A stretch of 64,000 nucleotides of DNA, from positions 116,312,001 to 116,376,000 of the forward strand of contig JBITNC010000001.1 of the NCBI GenBank assembly GCA_050084985.1. The letters are read 5' to 3'. The first letter of the stretch is position 1. Every line of letters starts with the position of its first letter. Made by a program: the position numbers and the translations under genes. The stretch is from Nageia nagi. Its lineage: Eukaryota; Pinophyta. The notes beneath the pieces are model-generated. The model did not search any database. It was not told the DNA's origin and was given only the letters and a program-made list of their open reading frames with translations. Of the stretch, positions 1-11,500 are shown in pieces.

Positions 1-179
1 CGCAAATCTTTTTGGTGCTACTTCTTGCCCAAAAAGCACATATCGAGCTCCATCTCACTTCATGCTTGGAAGGAAAATTTTCTCGCCTTCACATTGTTGC
101 CGATTATAACCCACCCATCCATTTCTCCTATCCTCTCACTTCAAACTTCTTCTCTCCCCCCTCATCCACTTAATTCTTG

Positions 180-647
180 AAAAGCTTGGGACATTAAGAA
201 CCTCCAAGCCAAATTTCTCAAGCATGCCAAATTCACCGTCCCCCCCTTCCTCTCAAAGTTCTTCAACAACGTAAGTTTCTTGAGTTTCTCCCCTTCCTCT
301 CAAAGTTCTTCAACAATGTAAGTTTCTTGAGTTTCTCCCCTTCCTAGACCTCAAATATGATCCACCCCATCTTCAAATTCGATGATCCCAACAAACCAAA
401 CAATTACTGCACCGTCATGATTGATCAAACCTTGGCCAAGTTATATGCCACAATCATTAAGGTGTACATTTCACAAATGGCCAATGCCAAAGGATTCCGA
501 GCAAGAGGTCATATAGGCTTTTGTAGAGACCATTGCACCATTGATCATAGTTTTACTCTTAGGGTGATCATCGAGGAGGCTAGATGCCGAAAGTCACCAA
601 TCTTTGGCTGTTTTGTGGACTTTAGGAAGGCCTTCAACATTGTCGCC
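180..647 (+). pseudogene. LINE reverse transcriptase, 5' part
   Basis: Non-LTR retrotransposon reverse transcriptase fragment. The clearest stretch is 357-647, with conserved LINE RT blocks: TLAKLYA, GFRARGHIGF followed by TIDHSFTLRVIIEEAR, and FGCFVDFRKAFN (RT block A, carrying the first catalytic aspartate). A weaker upstream match (NLQAKFLKHAKFTVP, about 197-241) is the usual lead-in of plant LINEs. The frame stops making sense at 648, where a solo LTR is inserted, and resumes at 2102. No endonuclease domain is visible; it would lie left of the window. This is a dead relic, probably in an intron of the pectin acetylesterase gene. Confidence 0.8.
247..340. repeat. 47-bp tandem duplication
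   Basis: Two near-identical 47-bp units (247-293 and 294-340) inside the LINE relic, differing at one visible base, followed by the first bases of a third unit at 341. The duplication inserts extra sequence into the RT lead-in region. Confidence 0.85.
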
Positions 648-1140
648 TATAAAATCCCAAATATTCTTCAATGGTGGAATTAGCCAAACAGATATCAAAT
701 AATATCGAATTATGTCTCTAAACATGCCACAACTGTTCTAGGGTGTCAAACATGTACAAGAATATACTAGAAAACCCAACGATGCACTCCTTGAGCCAGA
801 AAATACTTCAAAGGCCCAATGTAGCACTAGGGCATCCACCAATCATGTAAAATACATCATAAACAATCCCAAAAATATGACATCACATCAAGAGGAGTAA
901 GATATCATCAAAATACGAGACAAGAAATGGAGATCAAGTGTGCCACGACTCAATTAATGATGTAATGATGAGTACAATACAAACCGGGCCCAAAAGGGTT
1001 CAATATTGGCCTTCAAAGAGCCAACTAGGGCACACTAATGTGCAAAGATGATCACTGATGCATATATGTTGTAGAACAACCACACTCTACTATATTTGTG
1101 GATGCTTCATTGAAGGGCTTCCTCCATGCTAGCTCCCGGC

Positions 1141-1247
1141 GAAGAGAACGAATGCAGTTCCTAAATGCCATCGGATGGATTCAAAGGTGCACCAACGAAG
1201 AGAACGAATGCAGTTCCTAAATGCAATTGGATGGATTCAAAGGTGCA
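1141..1247. repeat. 56-bp tandem duplication within the LTR
   Basis: The stretch starting GAAGAGAACGAATGCAG at 1141 is repeated from 1197 with a few substitutions (period 56 bp). Confidence 0.85.
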
Positions 1248-1610
1248 GACCGCTACAGATGCCTTAGGGTAGGACAACCTCACAACATGGACATTCACTT
1301 CAACCGTTAGTGAGAAGGTGTTCCAAGCCTCCTAGACTCTCCCTAGTCTACATGCCCAAGGGTGCTTGATGCAACCAATACTTGAGAAGCTTCGAAGAGT
1401 TAAAGGGATTTCAATATCAAATTCAAAATATCTCTGCAATGAGGCTCCACTATCTTATATAACCTTCCTGGATCTGGATCTCATCTAGAAGCCATCATCC
1501 AACTCCTCTAATCCAACGTTAGCCTCCTAGAGGCTCCAAAATGCTCAACCTAGGTACCTAGGGATCATACATGCCCAACTTGTGTGTCCAAGGGTCATAA
1601 ATGCCAACAT

Positions 1611-1750
1611 AGGTGTCTAGAGTGTCACGCATTCCTAACGTGGGTCTATGAGTCATGCATGGGTGCTTAAGTGCCATCGTAGGGGTCTAGAGTGCCATGC
1701 ATGCTTAATGTGGGTCTAGGAGTCATGCGTGGGTGCTTAGGTGCCATCAT
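1611..1750. repeat. 70-bp tandem repeat, two full units
   Basis: Units at 1611-1680 and 1681-1750 align without gaps. Each reads AGG(T/G)GTCTAGAGTG, then a GTGGGTCTA(T/G)GAGTCATGC block. Partial, more degraded relatives flank the array (about 1541-1610 and 1751-1775). It lies in the LTR, upstream of the minus-strand TATA box. Confidence 0.8.
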
Positions 1751-2101
1751 AGGCCAACATGGGGGTCTAGAAGTATCCCCAAGGCTGGTGCAAGTGTACA
1801 AGTGCTCCCAAGTCCAATGTTGGGCTATAAGTGATTATCCGTACTTAATATGCCATCCTAGGTTTTACATGAGACTTGGGATTCCAACGATCAATTTTAG
1901 GATCTACAAGTGCATAAATAAATAATAAAATAATTCATCCTAAGCTTGGGAGGAAAACGTCCCTCTTGGGGCTCACACTGTGGGTTCAATGGACCATTAA
2001 TTTTTTGTCCCAAGTAACTAATAATGCAAAAGCAAAATATTTACAAAGGAACACCTAGGATCCAAAATTTATTTATTTTTTGCTCCAAAACGGATGTTAC
2101 A

Positions 2102-3246
2102 TCGCCTGACACAAATTCGTGGATTGACTTAGATGATTAGGCGTATTGGAGGGTGGACGCTTAGCCATATTGACTTTGTATGAGACTCTTTCAGGTCGCA
2201 TTTGTACTTCAGAGGGTCTATTAGACAATATTCTTAGCATGATTGGACTAAAGTAGGGTTTGTTTCTTTCTTTGACTTTATTTGACCTTTACATTGATGA
2301 GTTGGAGTCCTTTATCCTATAGAATAGTGATCTTGAGTTGGGCTGCCTTCTCCATGGTAGCCGAGTGCCCATCCTACTTTTTGTTGATGATATTGTGCTA
2401 CTTTCCCACTCAATTGAGGGCCTACAAGGATTGATAGATGCATTAGATGATTTCAGTGCTACACAAGAGCTTATGGTGAACCTTAGCAAGACTAAGGTAG
2501 TGGCTTTCAATGTTTTGAAAGCCACAATGGACTAGACCTAGTTCACCTTCTATGATAATGTCATCTAGACCGCCGTCTCCTACACCTACTTGGGAGTGCT
2601 CCTCTCTGGCCCCAAGTTCTCCATGAGGACAACAACCCCACCCAAAGTTTGGCGAGGTTATGCGGTAGTATCCACCTTGGAGGGACATTGCATCTAGTTA
2701 CACTTTCAGAACATTCTGTCCAAGGTAGGGTTCTTTCGAACCCTAGTCATACCCACAATATTATATGGAGTTGAGGTTTGAGGACCTAGCTTGATAGTAG
2801 TGGATTGGACCATGATAAAGAGGATCTTGGTCACTAATCTATCTTGTTCCATTTAGATTCAGAAGATGATCCCTCACCTTGTCATTCTTACGGAGTGCGG
2901 TTGTCATCCTCTTTAGGTGTTGGCATTTGATTCCATAGTTCGCTTCCTCCATTTCCTTTAGAGTCTGTTCAATCGCAAGGCCAATATCGCAAAACTTCCA
3001 AAGACTATTTTTCCATATGTAATCAAAATTGAATTTGAGTATGAGTTAGTAGATTTTGTATATGCTTATTTGCAAGACATGAACATAACAAAGAAGTTGC
3101 TTCAATATACATTTATGGATCATGATGTTGCACCAAAAGAGGTTTGGGAAACCATGAGCAACTACTACATGAAGAATGAGCCAAAATTTGTCAATTCTAT
3201 GTTGTCTTCAACATGTGAAGATGAAGATGAATGTGGAAAGGGGTAA
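2102..3246 (+). pseudogene. LINE reverse transcriptase, 3' part
   Basis: Continuation of the LINE after the solo LTR. From about 2140 a single frame can be followed to a TAA at 3244-3246 with several in-frame stops. RT landmarks in order: LYETLSGRI, the GVKQGC-type block (here K*G, stop at 2254-2256), LFDLYIDELE-type helix, the catalytic block LLFVDDIVLLS (FVDD box, about 2377-2409), NLSKTKVV, and YTYLGVLLSG. The thumb region follows (ILYGVEV, then a stop where tryptophan is expected). The last 80 codons are open but less recognisable. Most stops replace glutamine or tryptophan. Non-functional. Confidence 0.85.
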
Positions 3247-3252
3247 GAAAAC

Positions 3253-4290
3253 TCATAGTTCATTTTTGTGAATGTAACCTTGAATTGTTTCGGGACAAGC
3301 ATATTTAGTCAAACGGTCTACCACAACAAAGATACAATCTTTACCATGCATCTTGGGTAAACCAAAAATGAAATCCATGGAAATACTCTCCCACTTTTGT
3401 TCCGGAATGGGTAATGGTTGAAGCAGCCCTGCTGATAAACTATGTCCCTTTTTATTGGTTTGGCATATAACACACTCCATAACATGGGCTAACACATCTT
3501 TTTTCAGCCCCTTCCAAGTAAACCTCTCACGCACCTTCTTGTAGGTCTTGAACAACCCCGGAGGCCCTACCATAGGGACATCATGCAGGGACGTGATGAT
3601 GTCTTCTTTCAGCTTGGAGTTTTGCACAAGGAAAACTCTCCCTTGACAAATTTGCCACAAATGAGATATTGTTTAAATTTTGACAATGCGTGCACTATGG
3701 CAAGCATCTCCTTGTCATAGGTGCTATATTCTCTCTCATGGAGCTTCAACTTCCTTCTCTCAAAGGTAATAGGGCGTCCCTTTTGCATAAGAATTGCTCC
3801 AATGCCTATTCCTGATGCATCACAAATTATAGTGAAAGGAAGAGAAAAATCAGGAATAATTAATACTAGGCATGTAGTCATTACCTACTTTAGCCTCTCA
3901 TAGGCTAGCTGTGCTTCATCAGTCCATAAATATGCCACCTTCTTAGTCATTTCAGTCAATGGGGCTGCTATGGCTGAAAACTCCTTAATAAACCTTCTGT
4001 AGTAGCTGCATATACCAAGAAATCCCCTCAACTAAGTCAAGTTTAAGGGTATGGGCCAATTTTTAATTGCTGCAATTTTCTCTTGATCAACCTTCATCCC
4101 TTCATGGCTGATCACAGGCCCTAAGTATAATATCTATGTCATCGCAAATTTGCACTTAGATTTAGCATAAAATTGTTCTTTCTCCAAAATGTTTAGGACT
4201 ATGTCTAAATGTTGCAAGTGTTCACTCCATGACTTGCTATACGCAAGGATATCAGCCATATGAGTAGTTCTTTCTTCCCAAACTGGAACG
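3253..4290 (-). pseudogene. Gypsy pol fragment (RT end, RNase H, integrase start)
   Basis: Read on the minus strand: the RT palm end MADILAYSKSW (normally YMDDILVYSK, so the catalytic box is damaged) and EKEQFYAK near 4255-4134. Then the RT connection around 4100-3900, and RNase H at 3881-3660 (FTIICDASGIGIGAILMQ, REYSTYDKEMLAIVHAL). Integrase follows at 3660-3253 with the H2C2 zinc finger (CVICQ) and the catalytic-core start WESISMDFIFGLPK and VVVDRLTKYA. At least three frame changes separate the blocks. Confidence 0.85.
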
Positions 4291-4710
4291 TTTGGCACTA
4301 GCTCAATTGGATTTGTTAACCCTAGTTGTGGATTAGAGTTAGGGTTTTGTTGCTTACTGCTTCCTTTGTAATATTGATGGAATGGATGCATCAAAAGCCC
4401 TCAAATTTGCCCAACAAATATCCTCAATTTAACATATTATTCAAAAACATCACTTTGCATTTCTCCTCCGAAATGACCCTTTCGAAAGCTTCAATTTGGA
4501 TGCAAAATGCTCAAAAATATCTCTTTGGGTTAGATGTTTGACTTGGGCTTGATTTTATGATGTGAGATCCCACCAATTTGAACAAAATGACCCTTAAAAT
4601 ATGGGGCTTTATGCAAAAATGAACTTATTCAAGATATTCTTCAACCCTAGAAATTTAAAACCCTGGCAAATTTTCTCCACAAAACTGTTCCACAGGATGG
4701 CAGAATCCAT

Positions 4711-4722
4711 GCTCTGATACCA
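4711..4722 (-). other. Primer-binding site (initiator tRNA-Met type)
   Basis: The minus strand reads TGGTATCAGAGC, the standard complement of the 3' end of plant initiator tRNA-Met. It sits two bases inside the LTR end at 4725 and fixes the element's orientation. Confidence 0.85.
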
Positions 4723-4724
4723 CT

Positions 4725-5397
4725 TGTAATGAGCCAAAATAAGAAATTGCTATAAAATATGGAAATCACAGCAAACACCAAAATAATACACCAAAAATAT
4801 AGGACAACAAGAATCTGCATTTTTATTTATTTTCCTACAACACCCACAAGCTGAAAATACAAAATATAGGGTAGAACTACTAGATCTGCTCATACAATAT
4901 GAATGTAGAAAACCATACAAAAACACTTGCTGCACCAGCTACCACACTGAAAATATGAATGCAGAAATCAACTCCCATTGAATCGCTCAAACCCTCAAAA
5001 AGGAAACCCTCTTGGAAGCCTTAGCAAATCTGAACAACTCTGGAAGCCCCTGGTGAGGACAGAGACAAACCTTGGATGGATTTGACCCTCCACCACAATA
5101 GCTGCAAACTACCCCACAAACCCTAGGATCAGCTTAGCAATCTACGGAATTTGGAGAAGGGATCATCCTTCACTCAATATCAATATTCATTCACCAAAAA
5201 AGCCCGTTGTCCTACAACATCCACCTCCTTATATAGATGCATCTTCTATTTCTTCATTATGTGGACCCCATCACTTAAACTCACCATAATATTATATTTT
5301 CTCTTTATAAAAATAATATAATATCTCCACACCATAATAAACCATAAAATAACACAATAAATGCCCATGAGCCTCCCTAGGCTTGGACGTCATTACA
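4725..5397 (-). mobile_element. 5' LTR of the truncated gypsy element
   Basis: 673 bp, starting TGTAATGA at 4725 and ending TCATTACA at 5397 on the plus strand (perfect 8-bp inverted ends), adjoining the primer-binding site. A TATA-like box on the minus strand (CTATATAAGGAGG, about 5226-5238) would place about 160 bp of U3 upstream and about 510 bp of R-U5 downstream. A GGACGTCAT motif lies close to the U3 end (5385-5393). Confidence 0.75.
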
Positions 5398-5402
5398 CAA
5401 AA

Positions 5403-6484
5403 TGGCATGTCCTAGGTCATGAGCATTCTCTCAAAATCCTATTTTAGCTCATGTAGTGGGACGCTTCTCGTTTGGAGGAATCTTTGTCATTTATCTTAAT
5501 CTCTAAGTATTTTAGTAATTTTTGGCCATATGGAGATGAATGTTCCAATTTGAGTGCAAAAATGCTTAATTGAGCACTCAAGGTGGGACGTCCCTCTTCC
5601 AGGGACATTTAGAGTGATTTTTAGTAATTTAGGAGTAATTAATTATTTTATTGAGTCATTTAGACTTAATTTTATATTTTGGGGTTATAATTTGTCATCC
5701 CAAGGTGGGATGCCCAACGTGAAGGTGTAATTTGTAATTTAGAAGTATTTGGTAGTTAAGTTTGGACTGGATCGACTATTCAACAAGGAAAATGACCAAA
5801 TCAGCTATAAAAGGAGAGAGACGTGTCATTTGAAGATCATCTATTGCTTATTCAATATTGTTTTGGTGTGAGCTTGCTCTACGATTCCTCTTGTGCACAA
5901 GGGAGGGCTTGAGGTTGGCATCCTCAAGCTTATTCTAGCCAACACTATTGCGTGGCCCTGGTGCCCCTTTTGCCTGCTATGAATTCCTATTGAGCCTTGG
6001 AGCTCATATTGCTATTGAGATCTACTTCCAAAAACCTTGACACTTCACCTACTATTGTTGAGAGATCTTGACAATGGACGTCCAACTTGAGAGAGACAAT
6101 TTGAGTTCAGATTTGCAATTGAAGTGGTTGATAGAGCCTCCTGGAGGAATGTCACATTTCTAAGGCACTTTTGAGGCTTGTACTCCTCTTATTTCTTATT
6201 CAGAAAATATTAAAAAATCTATTTATCTCGCTTATTTGTGGTATGGATCTTGCTGTTTCACCCCAGGAGGACATTTCACTCCTAAGGCAACATGTGAGTT
6301 TTTAAGATATTTATGTATGGTTGTATGGATGATTTGAGCTAGAATACATATTTTGTGGATGAATTGCATGCACATTACAATATTTAGTTCAGATCTGATT
6401 TAGTTAAGTAATTTGGAGAGATAAGCATGTTTGGATTTGAATAAATAGGCTTAAATTAAAAGACCCCTATTTTGGTTCATTACA
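5403..6484 (+). mobile_element. LTR fragment, plus strand (same family as 50851-51992)
   Basis: Similarity to the solo LTR at 50851-51992 is clear from about 5457: both have a GTGGGAC block, then the AAGGTGGGACGTCCCTCTTC region and TTAGAGTGATTTTTAGT, then a TATA box (here CTATAAAAGGAG at about 5805) and R-U5. The right end TTTTGGTTCATTACA at 6484 is a normal LTR terminus. No primer-binding site follows and the left end is indistinct next to the gypsy LTR, so it is a solo or truncated LTR. Confidence 0.6.
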
Positions 6485-6780
6485 AAAGGTTTTTAGTTCG
6501 GATCCCCCAAGCACAAAACGCCACAAGGACAACCCAACCAAAAAGAAAATATAAGGTACGAAACAAGAATGTCTCGTACTCTATAATATAAATTTTGCTA
6601 CAAGCCATGGATCATTGATTTATCTTTTGGAATGGATAAAGAATCTTCTACTAATCATTTTGACAAGTTATACGACATGGTTTCATCAAGAATCGAAGAA
6701 GATATTGCCTCTTGAAGTTCACCCCTGGGAACATATCACGACCCTATGAGAATCCACAATTCTCTTTCATTTGACCACTT
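6485..6780. other. No recognisable feature
   Basis: About 300 bp of AT-rich sequence after the LTR end. No reading frame, primer-binding site or repeat was recognised. Confidence 0.4.
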
Positions 6781-6784
6781 TGAA

Positions 6785-7480
6785 TGTGACGTCCCTCTCC
6801 TAGGGATGTGTAGTAGCAACCTAAGGTTTTAGAAATCTAGGTCTTAGAAAGAAGAAACATAAGTAAAAGAAAATAAATTAAGTATCAATTAGGATTTTGC
6901 AAATTATCAAGAGATATAAAGAATTTGTCTGGACGATGGAGATTGAAAGCTTATTGCTGGTGACTCATGGGCTTGGAGAGAATACCCTAGTTGTAGCCTA
7001 TCTTGATGATTTTGAAGATGATTTTATTGAAGATGATGTTGGAATTGATATGCAGACAATCTTGAACAACTTGATTCAACCTCGGGGGTTATCGAGGCTT
7101 GAGACTAGAGCGTCTGTGTTTTGAGCCTATAGTACTAGAGTGCTAGCCTTTCTGGGCCTAGGTGCTAAAGTGCAAGGTGTTATAGGTCTAGGTTCTAGAA
7201 TGCTAGGTGTTCTTGCTTGGTCATCCATTTGGCTTGCACTTCACTCCTTTGGTTGGCTGGGTGGATGATTCTTATGATATTGTCAAAATGATAGAAGATA
7301 AACTTGTATGATCATGATTGCTTACAATCTTTCAAATGTCTTTTCATCATCATCTGAAATGAGCACTTGGAGATGCTCTATAAAAAATTAACAAATTTGA
7401 TTTTTAGTTCACGTAGGTGGACCCACTTAAAACAATAGCTAGAAAACTCTTACTCTATGAGTACTCAGCAAAAAACCTCA
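6785..7480 (+). repeat. Dispersed repeat family R1, copy A
   Basis: Matches 14770-15640 (copy B) in order: GCAAATTA(T/A)CAAGAGA with A(A/G)GAATTTGT..GGA(C/T)GATGG, the CTTGAAGATGATT run, a (G)GGGGTT.TC(G/A)AGGCTT block with several AGTGCTA/AGTGCCAAAG units, and a tail with GAGCACTTGGA(G/A)(A/G)TGCT and CACGTAGGTGGACCCA. The 75-codon open frame at 6897-7124 has no known domain and is not conserved in the other copies, so I do not call it a gene. It may be an LTR or a non-autonomous element. Confidence 0.6.
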
Positions 7481-7840
7481 AACATTTTATAAAAAAATCA
7501 TACAAAAAACTATGTAAATAATAATAATAATAATTATGATTTCTCCCCCTTACAATAATGAAAATTGCTGAACAATAAAATTAAGATTTAAATTAAAAAA
7601 AATTATAAACTTAAAAATAAATAAATTTGTTGTAATATTTTTTAGTTAATGCAATTATATTTTTACAATTAAAACATTAAAATTATTAAAAATTTAAATA
7701 GCTAAAAAATATTTAAAAACTTATAATATAACAAAAAATAGATTACAATAATTTAAATTTTTAAATTAAAACGTACATATCTTAAAGAAATTTAAATTTT
7801 AAGCTTTAGGTATTAAAAAGCACTATAAAAGTGAGCTGTA
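7481..7840. other. AT-rich low-complexity tract
   Basis: Strongly AT-rich with AATAAT, TTAAAAAT and poly-A runs. No gene or structured element seen. Confidence 0.7.
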
Positions 7841-8458
7841 AAATTTGTAGTCAATTGTTCTTCTTATATGAGCTGTAAAACTACTTTCTAGCGTGGAGCT
7901 ATATACTTACCTTTGTCAAATTTCAAATTTTTTAGATGGGCAGTTTTTCTTGTGAAAGGATGGATTGTTTGATAGGAAAAAATCTAAATAACATTAGACT
8001 TGGAGCTTATGCTCAGATGCTCTCACTCTTGCCTATTTTTCTAGAGAATTTCTCTGTATCTCTGCTGTTCAGATATTGAAAGCACACTTAATGTTTGAAA
8101 TTTGTAAGATGCATTTTTCTTCAAAAATGATTTTTTTATCAAAGAAAAAATAATTTGAGTTTGATGCATGCAAAAGAGTAACTGGATCAAACATTTAATG
8201 ATCTAGATTGAGTAGTATGAACTTGTGAATCATAAGATAGTGTAAGTGTAGGTATTTTAGCAGGTAATAAGCATAGTGAAGGCCAATTTCTTGATCCTTG
8301 GTCTATCCTTGGCATCTTGGTCATCCTGAAAGAAACATATTATCTTTTTCTAAATGCAGTCAATTATTCTATTTGTGGATTGACAACCAATTATACTTTT
8401 TAGATATTTTTCATTGTTGTATCCTTGTATTCACTACATTTCTTGTTCATATTTGCAG
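7841..8458 (+). other. Intron sequence upstream of the first visible PAE exon
   Basis: No transposon similarity noticed. I searched for the preceding pectin acetylesterase exon (expected to encode a SDAGFF-type motif) and did not find it. The sequence ends in the polypyrimidine tract and acceptor ATATTTGCAG at 8449-8458. Confidence 0.5.
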
Positions 8459-8512
8459 GATGTGGAAAATCACTTATCAAAGTCATGTATCTCACAAATG
8501 AATTCAACAATG
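8459..8512 (+). CDS. PAE: Pectin acetylesterase exon (first in window)
   Basis: 54 nt, phase 0 at both ends, acceptor TTTGCAG and donor ATG/GTACAA. It encodes 18 residues with the SKSCIS motif, matching the family region just before CFFPQ. The exon is too short to be convincing alone; its call rests on exact phase agreement with the next exon and motif order. Confidence 0.8.
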
Positions 8513-11500
8513 GTACAAATTCAATTGATAGTTATATGCAATATATTATTTCTTTCATAATACTATCTTGATGCATACAAGGTGCTTTAGCTCTTAGCAT
8601 GACATATTCTGTACTTGAATGGCAGTGTTTCTTTCCACAGTATTTCTTATCTTACACAAATACACCATTTTTTATTCTAAATTCAGCATATGATTTTTGG
8701 CAGGTAAGCTTTCTTTACCCTTTCAAATGCATCTTGAATTTCTAGTAATTTATTTTGATGTATTATGTAGGATTAATGCTCATCTTTTTAAATGGTCTTG
8801 ATTGTTCTTTAGATACAAAATATTTTGGCACCAGATGTGGCTGATCCTCAAGGGAAGTGGCACAAATGCAAGTTGAACATTGAAGCTTGTACCCAAGATC
8901 AATTAGCAACATTGAAAGGTTTTTCTTCGCAATACTTCAACTTTGAGATTTTTCTGTTGAATTGAAATAATTTTCTGGAAGGAGAAAGGTATATTTGTTA
9001 AGCTAGTCAATCTCGATTCATGCAGATGAATTATCCCAAATTAAGCAAATACAGAATTATTGTAAAATTCCTCAAATCCACACGATTGAAAATAAAACCA
9101 ATTGCATATTTACCCAGAAAGATTATTGCAGTACGGATTTGCAAATTTAATAAACAAATTGTAGATTTGCTCGGAAAGATTATTGCAGTCCGGAATTACA
9201 GATTTAATAAACAAATTGCAGATCTGCCCGGAAAGATTATTGCAGTCCAGATTTATAGATTTATTGTCAAGGAATCACACAAAATAATGCAAAATCCAAA
9301 TAATGGCCCAAAGGGTTGGACATTTGTCTTAGAAGATCAGATCTATGATGAGCAAAGCTCAAAACATACCACAAACACCTCTGACTGTTGGGAGAATCCA
9401 TTCTTATCCTACTAGACAATGGAGCCACCAATAACTTCATTAATGAAGCATTTGTCCTTAGAGCAAATTTGAAAAGAGTTGAAATTCAAGAATTTGGGGT
9501 CACCAATGCTAGGGGATACCAACCCATATGCAAATGGATGGTTAGGGATCTTAAGTTAACCATTGGAAACTACACTATCTTAGAAGACTTCTACATTTAC
9601 CCCATGGGTAGCTCACCTCATATTGTTTTAGGAGTCCAATGGTTATATCAATTAGGAGATGTCACCTTCAATTATCGGAAATTGGAAATGAGCTACTTTG
9701 AACAAGGAGAAAGAGTTACATTGAGAGGTATCCATCCTACACATTCATTGACAGCTTTAAATAGTTTGAAAAATATCCATGAAGATCTCCCAAGAGCAAG
9801 TTTTTCCATCAGCCATGACACCTTTACAAGCAAATATAACAATGGTAAACTCTGTTTAAGGAGAGAGCAGTCTTGGTTAGAAAAGGGCAAGACTATGACC
9901 ACATCACTTAGGTCTCTACCAACATTTGGTAAACAACAAGCAAGGCACCTTATTTGTGACAAAGGCAGCATTAGCAACAACATTTATGACACCATTCCAA
10001 GGCAGCCTTTAACAGCAAAAATCAGTCCCAACATCTACACTTCATGGAAAAGCCACATCATTGGATTCAGCAGCGGTGAACTCAGTTTGGATAGGGTCCA
10101 TGGGCAGCTTAGGAAAGCAAGAAACAGTTCTAATTCTCACAACACATGAAGAACCATACAATTGGACTTCATAACAGGTTATGGAGCATGTTTTCATCTC
10201 TTGGATACATGCTCAGTTTGAGGTGTATAAAGTTGAAAAACATTGCCAAAAGATTGCTCCAAACAACAACAAATAGGGACAACAATGCACCTACAAATTG
10301 CAGCAGTGATTGCATCATAAAAGAGGACCAAAAACCATCTACAAAAAAAGGACAGCCAACATATTATCTCTGATTTTTATGAGAGTCCTAGTGATTTGGC
10401 CACCATTGAAGAAGTGCTACACATGTCAACAAAAGATACACTTGAGGATAATGTATGCTCAAGTTTTGAACAGCAAGGTATGATGATTTCAAGAAGGGGA
10501 AACAGTCCTCTTTCATCTTTATAACAGCCATATACTTTCTAGCATATCTCTATTTTTTATTGCAAAAATAAGGGACAGATTTGTGATGGGTACACACTTG
10601 AGTTTGGGGCAGCCAAACACACTTTCCCATCACATACCATTTCAGCCCAAAAGTGGACAGCAGCAAGAAATAAATCATCTTATGACACTTCATGCAACAA
10701 CATGTATGAATCTTGATGTTGCAAAGCATGGTACAAATTTGCAATTGTCTCTATATCACTTTGGCATAAATAAGTACAGTTTAGTGTTGAAGACTGGTTT
10801 GAAGATTGACACCTTTAGAGAGATAGAGTTTGTGGACTCAAAAATCAGCCCATTATTGACCCATTTGCACATCATTTTGGTTGGGAAAAACCCTACCAAA
10901 TTCAGTACCATTGGCTCAAGAGATGTGACTACTAGCTCCTATGAAGAAGAAACAATTGGCAAGCATTTGAACCATGTATCAGATATGGTTTTTCACATTA
11001 TTGGGGCAGCAAAGCTTTGTGATCAGTTTTGGAGCATGGCACAAGGTTGGAGGTTGAATAGGCATGCCTCAACAACAACACTTCTTGCTTCTACACTTTG
11101 GGACAATCACCTCCATGATTGCATTCTCTTGATATAATCAAGGGATTGTTTTGAAGAGCACTTGGACAGTTGGTTAGCACCTTTAAATGACCCCTATGGA
11201 GTCGAGCATCACTTGGTACACTTGAAGACAAAGCAAGAAGACAAGCATCACATTGGGATACATTTGGAATCGCTTGAGGGTAAGCAATTTGAGGAGGGTG
11301 GACTTATAATGTTCCCAGTTTAGGACATCTAAACATCTCCCCTCATGCTTATTCATTGCGATCTTTAGTACTTAGATTAAGAGTACTTTATTTGTCAATT
11401 TATGTATTTATTATATCTATATTTGTGCCTATAAGGCAAGCGCTCAGAAAGGGCAAATTATATGTTTATTTGAGCTAAAAAAAAGCCAATAGGATGAATT

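Larger units (their letters stand above)
648..2101 (-). mobile_element. Solo LTR (minus strand) inserted in the LINE
   Basis: A 1454-bp LTR bounded by TATAAAATCCC (mutated TG start) and GGATGTTACA, which are imperfect inverted ends. TCGCC occurs immediately before (643-647) and after (2102-2106), a perfect 5-bp target-site duplication, and the LINE reading frame resumes directly on the right side. The minus strand has a TATA-like box (GGTTATATAAG, about 1452-1462) and an ACGT-core motif near 1957-1971. There is no primer-binding site or internal coding sequence, so it is a solo LTR left by LTR-LTR recombination. Confidence 0.8.
3247..5397 (-). mobile_element. Truncated Ty3/gypsy retrotransposon, minus strand
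   Basis: Remnant read right to left: 5' LTR (4725-5397), primer-binding site (4711-4722), short leader, then the end of RT, RNase H and the start of integrase. Most of gag, protease and the front of RT is missing, because leader-like sequence runs directly into the RT palm near 4255. The element is cut off in the integrase core at about 3253; no 3' LTR is present. Confidence 0.8.

Noticed and set aside
4725-6484. A single 1760-bp LTR with long inverted ends
   Set aside because: TGTAATGAGCC at 4725 and GGTTCATTACA at 6484 are inverted copies, but an inner TCATTACA end at 5397, opposite TATA boxes and similarity of 5457-6484 to 50851-51992 show two LTRs in opposite orientation.
6897-7124. 75-codon frame as a small gene
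   Set aside because: It lies in the R1 repeat and is not conserved as a frame in copy B.
8641-8703. Alternative PAE exon start after the second AG (8639-8640)
   Set aside because: It would drop the conserved CFFPQ motif; the start at 8626 keeps it with the same frame.
9020-9415. 131-codon open frame
   Set aside because: It is the translation of a 57-bp tandem array inside an LTR and has no protein-like composition outside the repeat.
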